Positions 40,203 through 48,506 of a stretch of 64,000 nt of DNA are shown one piece after another (position 1 is the stretch's first letter; every line of letters starts with the position of its first letter). The stretch is taken from the NCBI RefSeq assembly GCF_015223065.1, contig NZ_JADFBY010000005.1, forward strand, positions 186,001 to 250,000, written 5' to 3'. The translations under genes were made by a program, and so were the position numbers. The notes under the pieces are model-generated. The model worked only from the letters and a program-made list of their open reading frames with translations. It had not been told where the DNA came from and made no database searches. This stretch comes from Mucilaginibacter sp. JRF. GTDB taxonomy: Bacteria > Bacteroidota > Bacteroidia > Sphingobacteriales > Sphingobacteriaceae.

Positions 40203-41485
40203 TACTTTTCTTTAGGAATTTTGATTTCGAAATTGATTTGTAATTTAATTTGTGTTGTTACACTGAAGTCGATGAATTTCCATTTCCTTCCTTTTCGCAT
40301 CGTGTTAAATGATGACCAGTAATGTTGATACGCATTTGCTTTCACGAATTTTTGGTTATCTTTTGCACTAAAGGGCACGATAAATACAAATACGTTGTGC
40401 GCATAATGGAATTCGCCGATCATGTATGGTAACGAAAGATTTTCATCTTTACGGGTATAGGTTAATAACAATGATGTATCGGTGAAAAACTGGTTATCCT
40501 GCAATAACGCGATCTTTGGTAACTTTTTCTCGTTCCAGTCCCCATTGATCCAATTGACCGTTTCTTCAAAATCAACACAAGCGCTGCTGGGTATGACACT
40601 TATCACGAATTTGCAAAGCGATTTATAAACATCCTGCGGTATGAAGCCTTCCCTTAAATTCAGATCGACTTTAAAACTTTTCGGTTCAACGGCATCTGTA
40701 AGCGCGGGAACATCTTTTTCCAACTTGATACTTACTGTTTTTGTATCTGAGCGCATGCTGAAGTCCAGGCCTTTTAACTTCTTTTTTCCTCCCTTGCCGT
40801 CAAGACCAAAAAGTGATCGGTAAGGGCTCAGATATTGAATGAGGGATGGCTCTATACCTGTACTGAAACGTTCGTTGCAAGCATCGCATTCTTCCAGCAG
40901 CACCGTCGTTTTATTCCCTAATGCTTCAGATATCGCATGCGCCTTATTCTTAAATGAAACTTCGTGGCCGAATTTATTGCGTTCGCCCTGCTTGGACTGA
41001 CAAAACCGGCATATTCTTAACGACCTTACCGGCTGCCCGATCTTTAAATAATGCTGTCCGTAAACGTTAAGATTATAACTGGAAAAGACCGCCGGGGGCA
41101 ATAAGCCATCCTGGTAGTTTTCATAAGCGATACCTGCTGACTGATGCTTTTTAGCCAAAAAATCCCAGTATTGATGTATGATGGCGGTATCGGTTAATAT
41201 TCCTTTATGGATCAGAAAATAGTGATTGGTGGTTAGTCTGGCGAAGAACCGTAATACTTCATGAAACTGCGGATGCTCATTCTGGTGTTCCTGAACGAAA
41301 TCCTTTAAACTTTGCAGGAAATAAGGAGTATTTTGTTGCACTGCTTCCAATACCCACATCTCCTCTTTTTCATGATAGCGTTTCTCAAATAAGGATAGAA
41401 AAACATGATAGGGTATTTCTTCATTTGGAAATGCGATGTGCGAACTTTTTTGAAGCGATATAAAAGTTAGTTTGATGATGTCCAT
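40202..41485 (-). CDS. HNH-like zinc-binding protein B
   Basis: 427 residues. A helical N-terminal part (1-150) is followed by the same cysteine/histidine pattern as in the next gene: CRFCQS (C159/C162), KAHAISEALG (H183) and CDACNERF (C200/C203, N204). That suggests an HNH-type nuclease fold. The C-terminal half parallels HNH-like A, including a segment PQDVYKSL / PLNVYKAF. It begins 2 bp after the ApeA-like gene and overlaps the following gene by one base. Nuclease activity is inferred from the motif only. Confidence 0.68.
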   Translation of the reverse strand: MDIIKLTFISLQKSSHIAFPNEEIPYHVFLSLFEKRYHEKEEMWVLEAVQQNTPYFLQSLKDFVQEHQNEHPQFHEVLRFFARLTTNHYFLIHKGILTDTAIIHQYWDFLAKKHQSAGIAYENYQDGLLPPAVFSSYNLNVYGQHYLKIGQPVRSLRICRFCQSKQGERNKFGHEVSFKNKAHAISEALGNKTTVLLEECDACNERFSTGIEPSLIQYLSPYRSLFGLDGKGGKKKLKGLDFSMRSDTKTVSIKLEKDVPALTDAVEPKSFKVDLNLREGFIPQDVYKSLCKFVISVIPSSACVDFEETVNWINGDWNEKKLPKIALLQDNQFFTDTSLLLTYTRKDENLSLPYMIGEFHYAHNVFVFIVPFSAKDNQKFVKANAYQHYWSSFNTMRKGRKWKFIDFSVTTQIKLQINFEIKIPKEK

Positions 41486-41487
41486 TA

Positions 41488-42912
41488 TTAATCGGAAAAT
41501 TGAACGTGGTTGGGCAAAATCAAATAGATCCTTTTCTCTATGGTTGCTTTAGGCACTTTCAAGTAAAGCAGTAAATAGTACTCTAAGATGATTTTGAGTT
41601 TCATGTTAGCTTGCCTTAATAGCAGGGTATCGTTGATAAGTGCGTTACTCGCCATATCCGCCTCATGTACAAGATAATGCCTCGCGCTCAGCGTTTGTTC
41701 GGTAAAGATCTCGGAGTCTCTTGTTAGCTTAGTAAGTATCTCACTATCATCGATCAGTTTGATCAACTTGTCCCTGATCCGGAACGCCTTTAATTTGGTT
41801 CCTTTCCTGAAGGTTAATAAAAAATCGATTTGGTGCTGTTTAATACCGGGCAAGGCGATCACTTCTTTAGCGACCTTGGACAGTTCCCCGATTTGTGAGT
41901 TAATTGCCTGATGGGTTTTATTAAACATGATCTCTATCGCAGCGACCAATGATAAAAGGTCTTGCTCTGGATCATCTTTATCGTTTTCGATGAAATTAAG
42001 GTAGTGTCTGAGTGGCAATTCAATGTCAGGGTAAAGCGCCATGAAAATATTAAAATAATTATGCTGTACCAGGTCGTTAAGATAGAGCATACGGTTTTTG
42101 GGTGGAAATCCGCCCGGATAATAAATGTTTCGCTTGTTAAAGTCGACATCGAAACTATGCCATTTTTGCTGGCTCGCATTGATGCGGATATTTTCCAACC
42201 CTAAATAGGTCCCTGTCATCAGCGTGAAAAAAGTGCGGCTCTTTTTTAAAAAAGTGTGCATCTCAGGAAATGTCAAAGGCGTATCAAAAATGAATTTAAA
42301 GCAATATGACTTTTCAATACGAAGCGAGTTTCTGGGCATCAGCGGAAGATCTCCAAAAGACCCGGTGTATTGTAATTTACCGCCCGAAAATGGAATATCT
42401 AGAGGGGGCTTACCTTGAAGCGTATACGTTAGAGTATCTCCTTTTTTTTCTAAATAGTCGTCATCTGTAAAATGCACTTCCCGAAAATTAGAAGTGAAAT
42501 TGTCTCCCTCATCCAACTCTTCTGAAAATTGTGGCAAGAATTTTAATTGATGGCATCGGAAACGTTCATTTCCCAAGAAGAAATGATTGGCTGAAATAAT
42601 ATAACGCTCACAGTGTAACCTAATGGTTGTACTTTTTCGGTTCAAGGATTTCGGGTCGCTGTCATGACTTAAATTTTCATAATGTTCAACCCGCAATTGG
42701 AATAAAGATAAGCATTCTCTGGAAGTGGTATAACCCTGAATAACGGCAATGGCCTGATGGTAATTGATCTGCCACATGGGCAGCTCTAAACAGGCGATCA
42801 TGCCATGTAATTTCAGCTTGATCTGATCTTTTGATACGTTAATGGTCAATTCACCAAATACCTGACTATCCGGTTGACTTGGGTCCCAGAAATATCCGGT
42901 TATAATCTCCAT
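41488..42912 (-). CDS. ApeA-like HEPN defence protein
   Basis: 474 residues. The N-terminal beta-rich region (MEIITGYFWDPSQP, FGELTINV) looks like the ApeA N-terminal domain. The C-terminal helical domain carries ARHYLVHEA near residue 410, an Rx4H HEPN signature, and a preceding ETLTARH-like helix. ApeA proteins are single-gene anti-phage HEPN ribonucleases; here the gene instead heads a five-gene cluster. It is the first gene after the structured spacer at 42913-43397 and is followed after 2 bp by HNH-like B. Confidence 0.75.
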   Translation of the reverse strand: MEIITGYFWDPSQPDSQVFGELTINVSKDQIKLKLHGMIACLELPMWQINYHQAIAVIQGYTTSRECLSLFQLRVEHYENLSHDSDPKSLNRKSTTIRLHCERYIISANHFFLGNERFRCHQLKFLPQFSEELDEGDNFTSNFREVHFTDDDYLEKKGDTLTYTLQGKPPLDIPFSGGKLQYTGSFGDLPLMPRNSLRIEKSYCFKFIFDTPLTFPEMHTFLKKSRTFFTLMTGTYLGLENIRINASQQKWHSFDVDFNKRNIYYPGGFPPKNRMLYLNDLVQHNYFNIFMALYPDIELPLRHYLNFIENDKDDPEQDLLSLVAAIEIMFNKTHQAINSQIGELSKVAKEVIALPGIKQHQIDFLLTFRKGTKLKAFRIRDKLIKLIDDSEILTKLTRDSEIFTEQTLSARHYLVHEADMASNALINDTLLLRQANMKLKIILEYYLLLYLKVPKATIEKRIYLILPNHVQFSD

Positions 42913-43109
42913 TGCTTTAAAAATATTGCTGTAGTGATAAATGTAAAGATTGTATAATCCATAAGCAACAGAGCGATATCAACCTATTTCTTAACAGGCT
43001 GTTGCCTGCGGCCAGGCTTTCGTAAATATCATTACCACGCTCTCCATCATTGACCGTTCTATCCTTTATCTGTTTAGATAACGGAATTAAGATTTTAAAA
43101 ATGCCCGGC

Positions 43110-43184
43110 GGGCCGGCGATGCCGGCCCAGGTACGCCCCCTTTTTACATTGCTGATGACAATTAGCGGTGTAAACAGGGGGCGT
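43110..43184. repeat. Two nested hairpins in the spacer between the two defence operons
   Basis: A GC-rich stem GGGCCGGC-GAT-GCCGGCCC (43110-43128) is followed by a second inverted repeat, ACGCCCCCTTTTTACA (43133-43148) with TGTAAACAGGGGGCGT (43169-43184), 15 of 16 pairs, 20-base loop. The GC-rich stems stand out in an A/T-rich island. They lie in the 485-bp divergent spacer 42913-43397, which otherwise holds only a doubtful 103-codon ORF. Possible small RNA, leader structure or mobile repeat. Confidence 0.55.
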
Positions 43185-43298
43185 TTTGATTGATAAGATT
43201 GAAGTATTGAATAGTAAATCTGTACCATATTATTTCATTATAATAATCATTAACTTTACTACATAAATCTTATCAATATACTTCTCAAATCTTCTCAG

Positions 43299-43311
43299 CA
43301 CGAAATTCGTG
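43299..43311. promoter_or_regulatory. 13-bp palindrome upstream of the Gabija-like operon
   Basis: CACGAA-A-TTCGTG is a perfect palindrome with a single central base, 87 bp before the start codon at 43398. It could be an operator for the operon; no regulator gene is adjacent, so this remains a guess. Confidence 0.35.
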
Positions 43312-43397
43312 AGTTTTCCCTGAGTATTAGGTCTTATATTGTTAACCATATATTTCATTTTTTTTATCGTGTTGCTTGCTAAAAAATAAACTACTTT

Positions 43398-45398
43398 ATG
43401 TTAATAAGTAAATTAAAAATCAAAGGATTCCGGTCATTTGGAGAAAAGGTCACAATAGAAATCAAAAAAGATCTGGCCGCATTTATAGGGCTGAATAGTT
43501 CAGGTAAAACTTCGGCATTGGAGGCTTTAAGGAAATTATTTGGCTTACATAGCGAACGCGATATACGCTTTCAGGATTTTCATATCGGTAAGGATGAAAG
43601 CCCTGAAGACTTTGATTCCCGAGAGTTATTTATAGAAGTGCGACTGGATTTCTCAGAGGCGGAAAAAGAAAATATCCCTCATTTCTTTAGTTACATGGTT
43701 GTCGATGAGGAAGGTGCTGATCCCTATGTTCGCATCAGGCTTGAAGCTAACTGGAAGAAAATCGATTACGAGCCGGAAGGTAGCGTTGATATTAAAACGT
43801 ATTTTATTAAAGTAGGCGACGAAGAAGAAAGTGAAGAAATTAAGCAGCCAATCCCATCGCATTTCAAATCAATATTTCAAATACTTTACGTTCCAGCAAT
43901 TCGTCGGCCAGCCGAACAGCTAAAGTATGCTTCTGGTAGTATTCTATACCGGGTATTGCGGAAAATAAATTTCAAAGATGAATTCAAGGAAAAGTTTGAT
44001 GAAAAGATCGCTGAAATTAATGACGATTTCAGGGGGTTACCGGAATTGGAGATCGTGCAAAAAGCAATAAATGGCTATTGGGACAAATTTCACAAAGATG
44101 AACGATATAAAGAAACCTCACTCGGCTTTGGCGGGAGTGACTTTGATTCAATACTAAAAAAACTTGAAATTTCCTTTAGTCCAACCCCTGTCCATCGAAA
44201 ATTCAATGTGGATGAATTAGGTGAAGGATATCGCTCATTGTTCTATCTCACGCTTGTATGCGCACTTTTAGAGATCGAAGAAAAGCTGGCAAAAGACGAT
44301 AAAGAAGAAGAAACCATAGGCATTGATCGGCCACTAATGACTATCTTGGCTATTGAAGAGCCGGAGAATCATATTGCCCCGCAACTATTGGGGAGGGTTA
44401 TAAAAATCTTGAACACAATCGCGAAAAAGGCGAATTGCCAGGTCTTATTATCTTCTCATACCTCCGCCATCGTTAAGCGGCTCGACCCGGAATCTATTCA
44501 TCATTTTAGAATTACGGAACTTTTTCAAACCCAGGTAAACGGGATTGTTTTACCTAAGAAAACAACTGAGGCTTATAAATTTATTAAGGAAGCCGTATAC
44601 AATTACCCTGAAATATATTTTTCAAAATTGGTAGTCATTGGGGAAGGTGATAGTGAGGATGTTATTTTCAATCGTTTAATGGAGGTCAAGGACACTGATT
44701 TTGACGATAATATAATAACATTCGCTCCGCTGGGGCATCGTTTTGTAAATCACATTTGGAGGTTATTGGAAACGTTACATATTCCTTACATAACCTTATT
44801 GGATCTTGACATTGAGCGAGAAGGTGGTGGTTGGGGAAGGGTAAAATATGCACTCCAGCAATTACTGAAGATAGGTGTCGAAAAGAAAAAAATATTAGGA
44901 CTTAAAGGCGGTTCGATTTTGTCTGATGAACGATTGGATGGAATGCATAAATGGGAGTTAAAAACAGACGATGATGTTGACTCCTTAATGGGATGGGTAA
45001 ACATGCTAAAAAAGTATGATATCTATTACTCCTCACCATTAGATTTAGATTTTCTGATGCTTGAGCATTATCCTGATTTTTACAAGTCAGCGATACCAAA
45101 AGGCGGCGGGCCTGAAATTCCTGATGCAGAGGAAGATTACGATGCTTTCGAAATCAAATTGAATTCCGCAATACAGGCAACCCTGAAATCGGATAAAGCT
45201 ACCGCCATAACCTATAATGAGGATCAAAAAGAATTGATGATTTGGTATAATTATCATTTCTTGGGGCGCGGTAAACCGTCAACACATATACATGCCTTAT
45301 CACTAATGACGGATAAGGAGTTACTGGATAACCTTCCCGATGTATTTAATCAGATTTTTAAAAAAATTACCAAGCAACTAGAGATCCCAGCTAAATGA
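43398..45398 (+). CDS. gajA: GajA-like OLD-family ATPase/TOPRIM nuclease
   Basis: 666 residues. An N-terminal ABC-type ATPase has Walker A GLNSSGKTSALEAL (31-44), and IEEPENHIAP marks Walker B. A TOPRIM domain follows with the glutamate in VVIGEGDSED (about 413) and the LDLD pair (about 469). This is the OLD class 2 layout of GajA, the nicking nuclease of the Gabija defence system. It is somewhat longer than the founding GajA (about 580). The next gene overlaps its stop by four bases (ATGA) and encodes the expected UvrD-like partner, which supports the call. Confidence 0.85.
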   Translation: MLISKLKIKGFRSFGEKVTIEIKKDLAAFIGLNSSGKTSALEALRKLFGLHSERDIRFQDFHIGKDESPEDFDSRELFIEVRLDFSEAEKENIPHFFSYMVVDEEGADPYVRIRLEANWKKIDYEPEGSVDIKTYFIKVGDEEESEEIKQPIPSHFKSIFQILYVPAIRRPAEQLKYASGSILYRVLRKINFKDEFKEKFDEKIAEINDDFRGLPELEIVQKAINGYWDKFHKDERYKETSLGFGGSDFDSILKKLEISFSPTPVHRKFNVDELGEGYRSLFYLTLVCALLEIEEKLAKDDKEEETIGIDRPLMTILAIEEPENHIAPQLLGRVIKILNTIAKKANCQVLLSSHTSAIVKRLDPESIHHFRITELFQTQVNGIVLPKKTTEAYKFIKEAVYNYPEIYFSKLVVIGEGDSEDVIFNRLMEVKDTDFDDNIITFAPLGHRFVNHIWRLLETLHIPYITLLDLDIEREGGGWGRVKYALQQLLKIGVEKKKILGLKGGSILSDERLDGMHKWELKTDDDVDSLMGWVNMLKKYDIYYSSPLDLDFLMLEHYPDFYKSAIPKGGGPEIPDAEEDYDAFEIKLNSAIQATLKSDKATAITYNEDQKELMIWYNYHFLGRGKPSTHIHALSLMTDKELLDNLPDVFNQIFKKITKQLEIPAK

Positions 45399-47260
45399 TT
45401 ATGGCAGTAAATAAAGATGTTTGGATACCGGCAGACGGTTTTGAACTCGAAGCAAATGCTTTGGCGGTAATTAAATCAGAGATAAATTCACTTGTCCTTG
45501 CCGGGCCTGGTGCTGGAAAAACCGAGTTGCTTGCACAAAAAGCAAGCTATTTATTACAGACTAATCAATGTAAATTTCCTACTAGAATTCTTGCGATCAG
45601 TTTTAAACGCGATGCAGCATTCAATCTAAAAGAACGGGTTAAAATGCGTTGTGGGGATGAGTTATCAAAACGGTTTGATTCAATTACGTTCGATTCCTTT
45701 GCTAAACAAATTTTGGATAGGTTTAGATTGGCATTGCCTAATGATTATTCGATAAGCGGGGATTACGAGATCGCGATGAAGGATAATGAAACACTTAATT
45801 ATTACCAGACTATTGATCCGGATACAAATTATGAAGTCAGAGGAGCGGCAGCACCTGTGGCCTTGAAAAATCATACCGGTGATAAGCTGCCATTAGATAA
45901 AAGGGGAGCTTCAAAAAAAATCAGGCATGAAGTCTGGCAACAAATGCTAAATGCAACTCCTTCTCAGCTGAATTTTAAAATGATCATGCGACTTGCGGAA
46001 TTAATCGTCGCCAAAAATCCTAAGATCAAATCATACCTACAAGAAACGTACCCCTATGTTTTTTTAGATGAATTTCAAGATGCAACGGGTTTACAGTATG
46101 ATTTTTTTAAAACTTGTTTTTTAGATAGCGATAGTCAATATACAGCTGTTGGTGATGATAAACAACGGATTATGCTTTGGGCCGGAGCGTTAGATGCAGT
46201 CTTTGATGATTTCATGTCTGATACCGAAGCAGCTCGTGTTCCGCTTCAGATGAATTTTCGCTGTGCACCAAGACTAGTTAGCTTACTTAACCATTTAACA
46301 GAGCACCTTTTAGGAAAAACGGATTTTGCCATTCCCTCACCTAAATGGAAGGGTGGTGAGGGCGATTGTTTTTTTTGGATTTTCGATAACCCTACCGCCG
46401 AAACAGCTGCATTATTTACCGAAGTAAAAAAATGGATTGAGGAAGATGGTTTACGGCCAAGAGATATATGCATTCTGGTTAAACAAAAATTGGAAAACTA
46501 CGCTGGAGGGCTTATCAGGTTTTTCAATGAGAATGGTATAAAAGCGCGGGATGAAAACGCATACCAGGATCTTTTAACTCAAGACATTACGATATACATC
46601 ATCCATACACTTTATACGATTTATAAGAAAAAGTCTTCCGAATCTAAGTCCTTGGCATTTGGCTTTTTAAGCAACGTTTTTACCGAGTTTGAAGACGAAC
46701 AATTGATGAGGTTAGAGGCTATTTTTTATCGGTTCATAAAAAACTGCCAAAAAGATTATAAATCTGAAAAACTGGATGTAGCTCAGCTGAAAGTTCTTGT
46801 TGAATCTATTGTGGAGTTTGCCGGATATGATAGAATTCGAGCATTTTATCCCGCCTATAAAAACTTAAAGTATTTTAAAGGACTCGTCGCTGAACTTGTT
46901 GAAAAATTGGGTGAAAGTTTTGAGGTAACAAAGAATATCCTCAGCGCTTTAGATCAGTTGATCGGAAATGATACCATACCGGTAATGACAGTTCACAAAA
47001 GCAAAGGCCTCGAATATCACACCGTTATTTTTATTGGTCTGGAAGACGGTGCATTTTGGAAATTTCAGGAAAACCCTGACGAGGATAAATGTACCTTTTT
47101 TGTAGCGCTTTCAAGAGCGAAAGAGCGCGTAATCTTTACATTCAGTAAAGAACGGCCGAACCAATACGGTCGTATGTTCGTGCAATCAATTGATAATATC
47201 CAAGTGATATTAGACGAACTGGAGAACTCAGGAATAGTAACAATTGAAGAAAAAAATTAG
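45395..47260 (+). CDS. gajB: GajB-like UvrD/Rep-type helicase
   Basis: A 621-residue superfamily 1A helicase: Walker A AGPGAGKTELL (about 36-46), motif II VFLDEFQDA, motif III GDDKQRIMLWAGAL, motif IV MNFRCAPRL, motif V TVHKSKGLEYHTVIFIGLEDG and motif VI VALSRAKERV. Next to an OLD/TOPRIM protein it fits GajB of Gabija, the partner thought to sense DNA ends or nucleotide depletion and activate GajA. It is longer than typical GajB (about 500). A second ATG two codons in (45401) is an equally good start. SbcD follows after one base. Confidence 0.85.
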   Translation: MIMAVNKDVWIPADGFELEANALAVIKSEINSLVLAGPGAGKTELLAQKASYLLQTNQCKFPTRILAISFKRDAAFNLKERVKMRCGDELSKRFDSITFDSFAKQILDRFRLALPNDYSISGDYEIAMKDNETLNYYQTIDPDTNYEVRGAAAPVALKNHTGDKLPLDKRGASKKIRHEVWQQMLNATPSQLNFKMIMRLAELIVAKNPKIKSYLQETYPYVFLDEFQDATGLQYDFFKTCFLDSDSQYTAVGDDKQRIMLWAGALDAVFDDFMSDTEAARVPLQMNFRCAPRLVSLLNHLTEHLLGKTDFAIPSPKWKGGEGDCFFWIFDNPTAETAALFTEVKKWIEEDGLRPRDICILVKQKLENYAGGLIRFFNENGIKARDENAYQDLLTQDITIYIIHTLYTIYKKKSSESKSLAFGFLSNVFTEFEDEQLMRLEAIFYRFIKNCQKDYKSEKLDVAQLKVLVESIVEFAGYDRIRAFYPAYKNLKYFKGLVAELVEKLGESFEVTKNILSALDQLIGNDTIPVMTVHKSKGLEYHTVIFIGLEDGAFWKFQENPDEDKCTFFVALSRAKERVIFTFSKERPNQYGRMFVQSIDNIQVILDELENSGIVTIEEKN

Positions 47261-47261
47261 G

Positions 47262-48506
47262 ATGAAATTTATTCATACGGCCGATTGGCATTTAGGCCAG
47301 TTATTTCACGAATACGATAGGACTTACGAACATCAGCAATTTTTAAATCGGCTTATCGAAGTAATCAAAGAACAAAAAACTGATGTTCTGTTGATCAGTG
47401 GGGATGTCTTTGATTTATCGAACCCGTCAGCATTGACAGTTAGAATGTTTTATACTTTTCTAAACAGGGCTAGTCGTGTAAGTAAAGATCTTCAAATCAT
47501 TATTACTGCTGGTAACCACGATTCACCATCTCGATTAGAGTCGCCACAGCCTTTACTTGAATCATCAAATATTCACATTGTCGGAACAGTTGAAAAAAAG
47601 GCTGATGGAAGCATAAACTTTGAAAAGCTTATCATCCCTTTAAAAAACAAGGAAGGCGAAACAGAGGCGCTATGTTTGGCAATTCCGTTCCTAAGAATGG
47701 GTGATTACCCTGTTGTAGCCGAATGCAGCGATCCTTATGCCGAAGGTGTAGCCGAATTATATCGCCAGGTTACTAGTAACGCAGTATCACAATTGGAGCA
47801 AGGTCAATCTTTAATCGCAATGGGGCATTTATATGCCGCTGGGGCAGAGCGATCCGGCAACGATGAACAAGAGCGGCCGATTTTAGGAAATATTGAATGT
47901 GTAACAGCTTCGGCATTTCCCGTTGAACTAAAATATGTTGCGCTCGGACATATACACAAGGCGCAGAAGATCGGCGGCCTTGACCATATCCGATATTGCG
48001 GAAGTCCTATTCCGATGTCTTTCTCTGAAGTAAATTACACACACCAGGTTCTTTCATTTGATCTTACAGGCGGTATAATCCAAAATCTGGAAGCAGTTGA
48101 AATCCCGGCTGCAATCCCACTTTTGAGAGTTCCTGAGCGTCACAAGCCATTGCATGAAGTCCTTCTTGCGATAAGTGAATTGCCTGACAATGATGGGGAC
48201 ATAAACATTGCGCCATATTTAGAAGCTAAAATATTACTTGAAGGCCCTGAACCCGGTTTACGCCATAAAATTGAGATGGCCTTAAAAGGAAAGCGTGCTA
48301 GGCTCGCAAAGATCGATGTTAAGCATCCTGCCTTATCAGTTGCTGGTGAAACTACGCTGATTACCAGTAAAAAACTGGAAGAGATCAAACCTATTGAAAT
48401 CTTTAACAAGGTCTATGAATCAAAATACAATGTCGCCGTTCCGGAGGTTCTGACGACCCTTTTTAATCAAGTCTATCAGGAAGCTTCCCATATTGAAAAT
48501 AAATGA
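47262..48506 (+). CDS. sbcD: SbcD-type exonuclease subunit
   Basis: A 414-residue Mre11-type metallophosphoesterase. All metal-ligand motifs are seen: HTADWHLGQ at the N-terminus, ISGDVFDLSN, AGNHDSPSR, GHLYA and LGHIHKAQ, followed by a C-terminal SbcD domain. I start at the ATG at 47262, one base after the gajB stop; six upstream in-frame codons are inside gajB. With SbcC it would form a nuclease that opens hairpins and trims blocked double-strand ends. It sits in the defence operon rather than in a DNA-repair context, which suggests recruitment to work with the Gabija-like pair. Confidence 0.93.
   Translation: MKFIHTADWHLGQLFHEYDRTYEHQQFLNRLIEVIKEQKTDVLLISGDVFDLSNPSALTVRMFYTFLNRASRVSKDLQIIITAGNHDSPSRLESPQPLLESSNIHIVGTVEKKADGSINFEKLIIPLKNKEGETEALCLAIPFLRMGDYPVVAECSDPYAEGVAELYRQVTSNAVSQLEQGQSLIAMGHLYAAGAERSGNDEQERPILGNIECVTASAFPVELKYVALGHIHKAQKIGGLDHIRYCGSPIPMSFSEVNYTHQVLSFDLTGGIIQNLEAVEIPAAIPLLRVPERHKPLHEVLLAISELPDNDGDINIAPYLEAKILLEGPEPGLRHKIEMALKGKRARLAKIDVKHPALSVAGETTLITSKKLEEIKPIEIFNKVYESKYNVAVPEVLTTLFNQVYQEASHIENK

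Noticed and set aside
42917..43228. 103-codon minus-strand ORF in the divergent spacer between the defence operons
   Set aside because: It runs through the strong hairpins, its product has no recognisable domain, and nothing supports its start. The structured DNA explains the region better.
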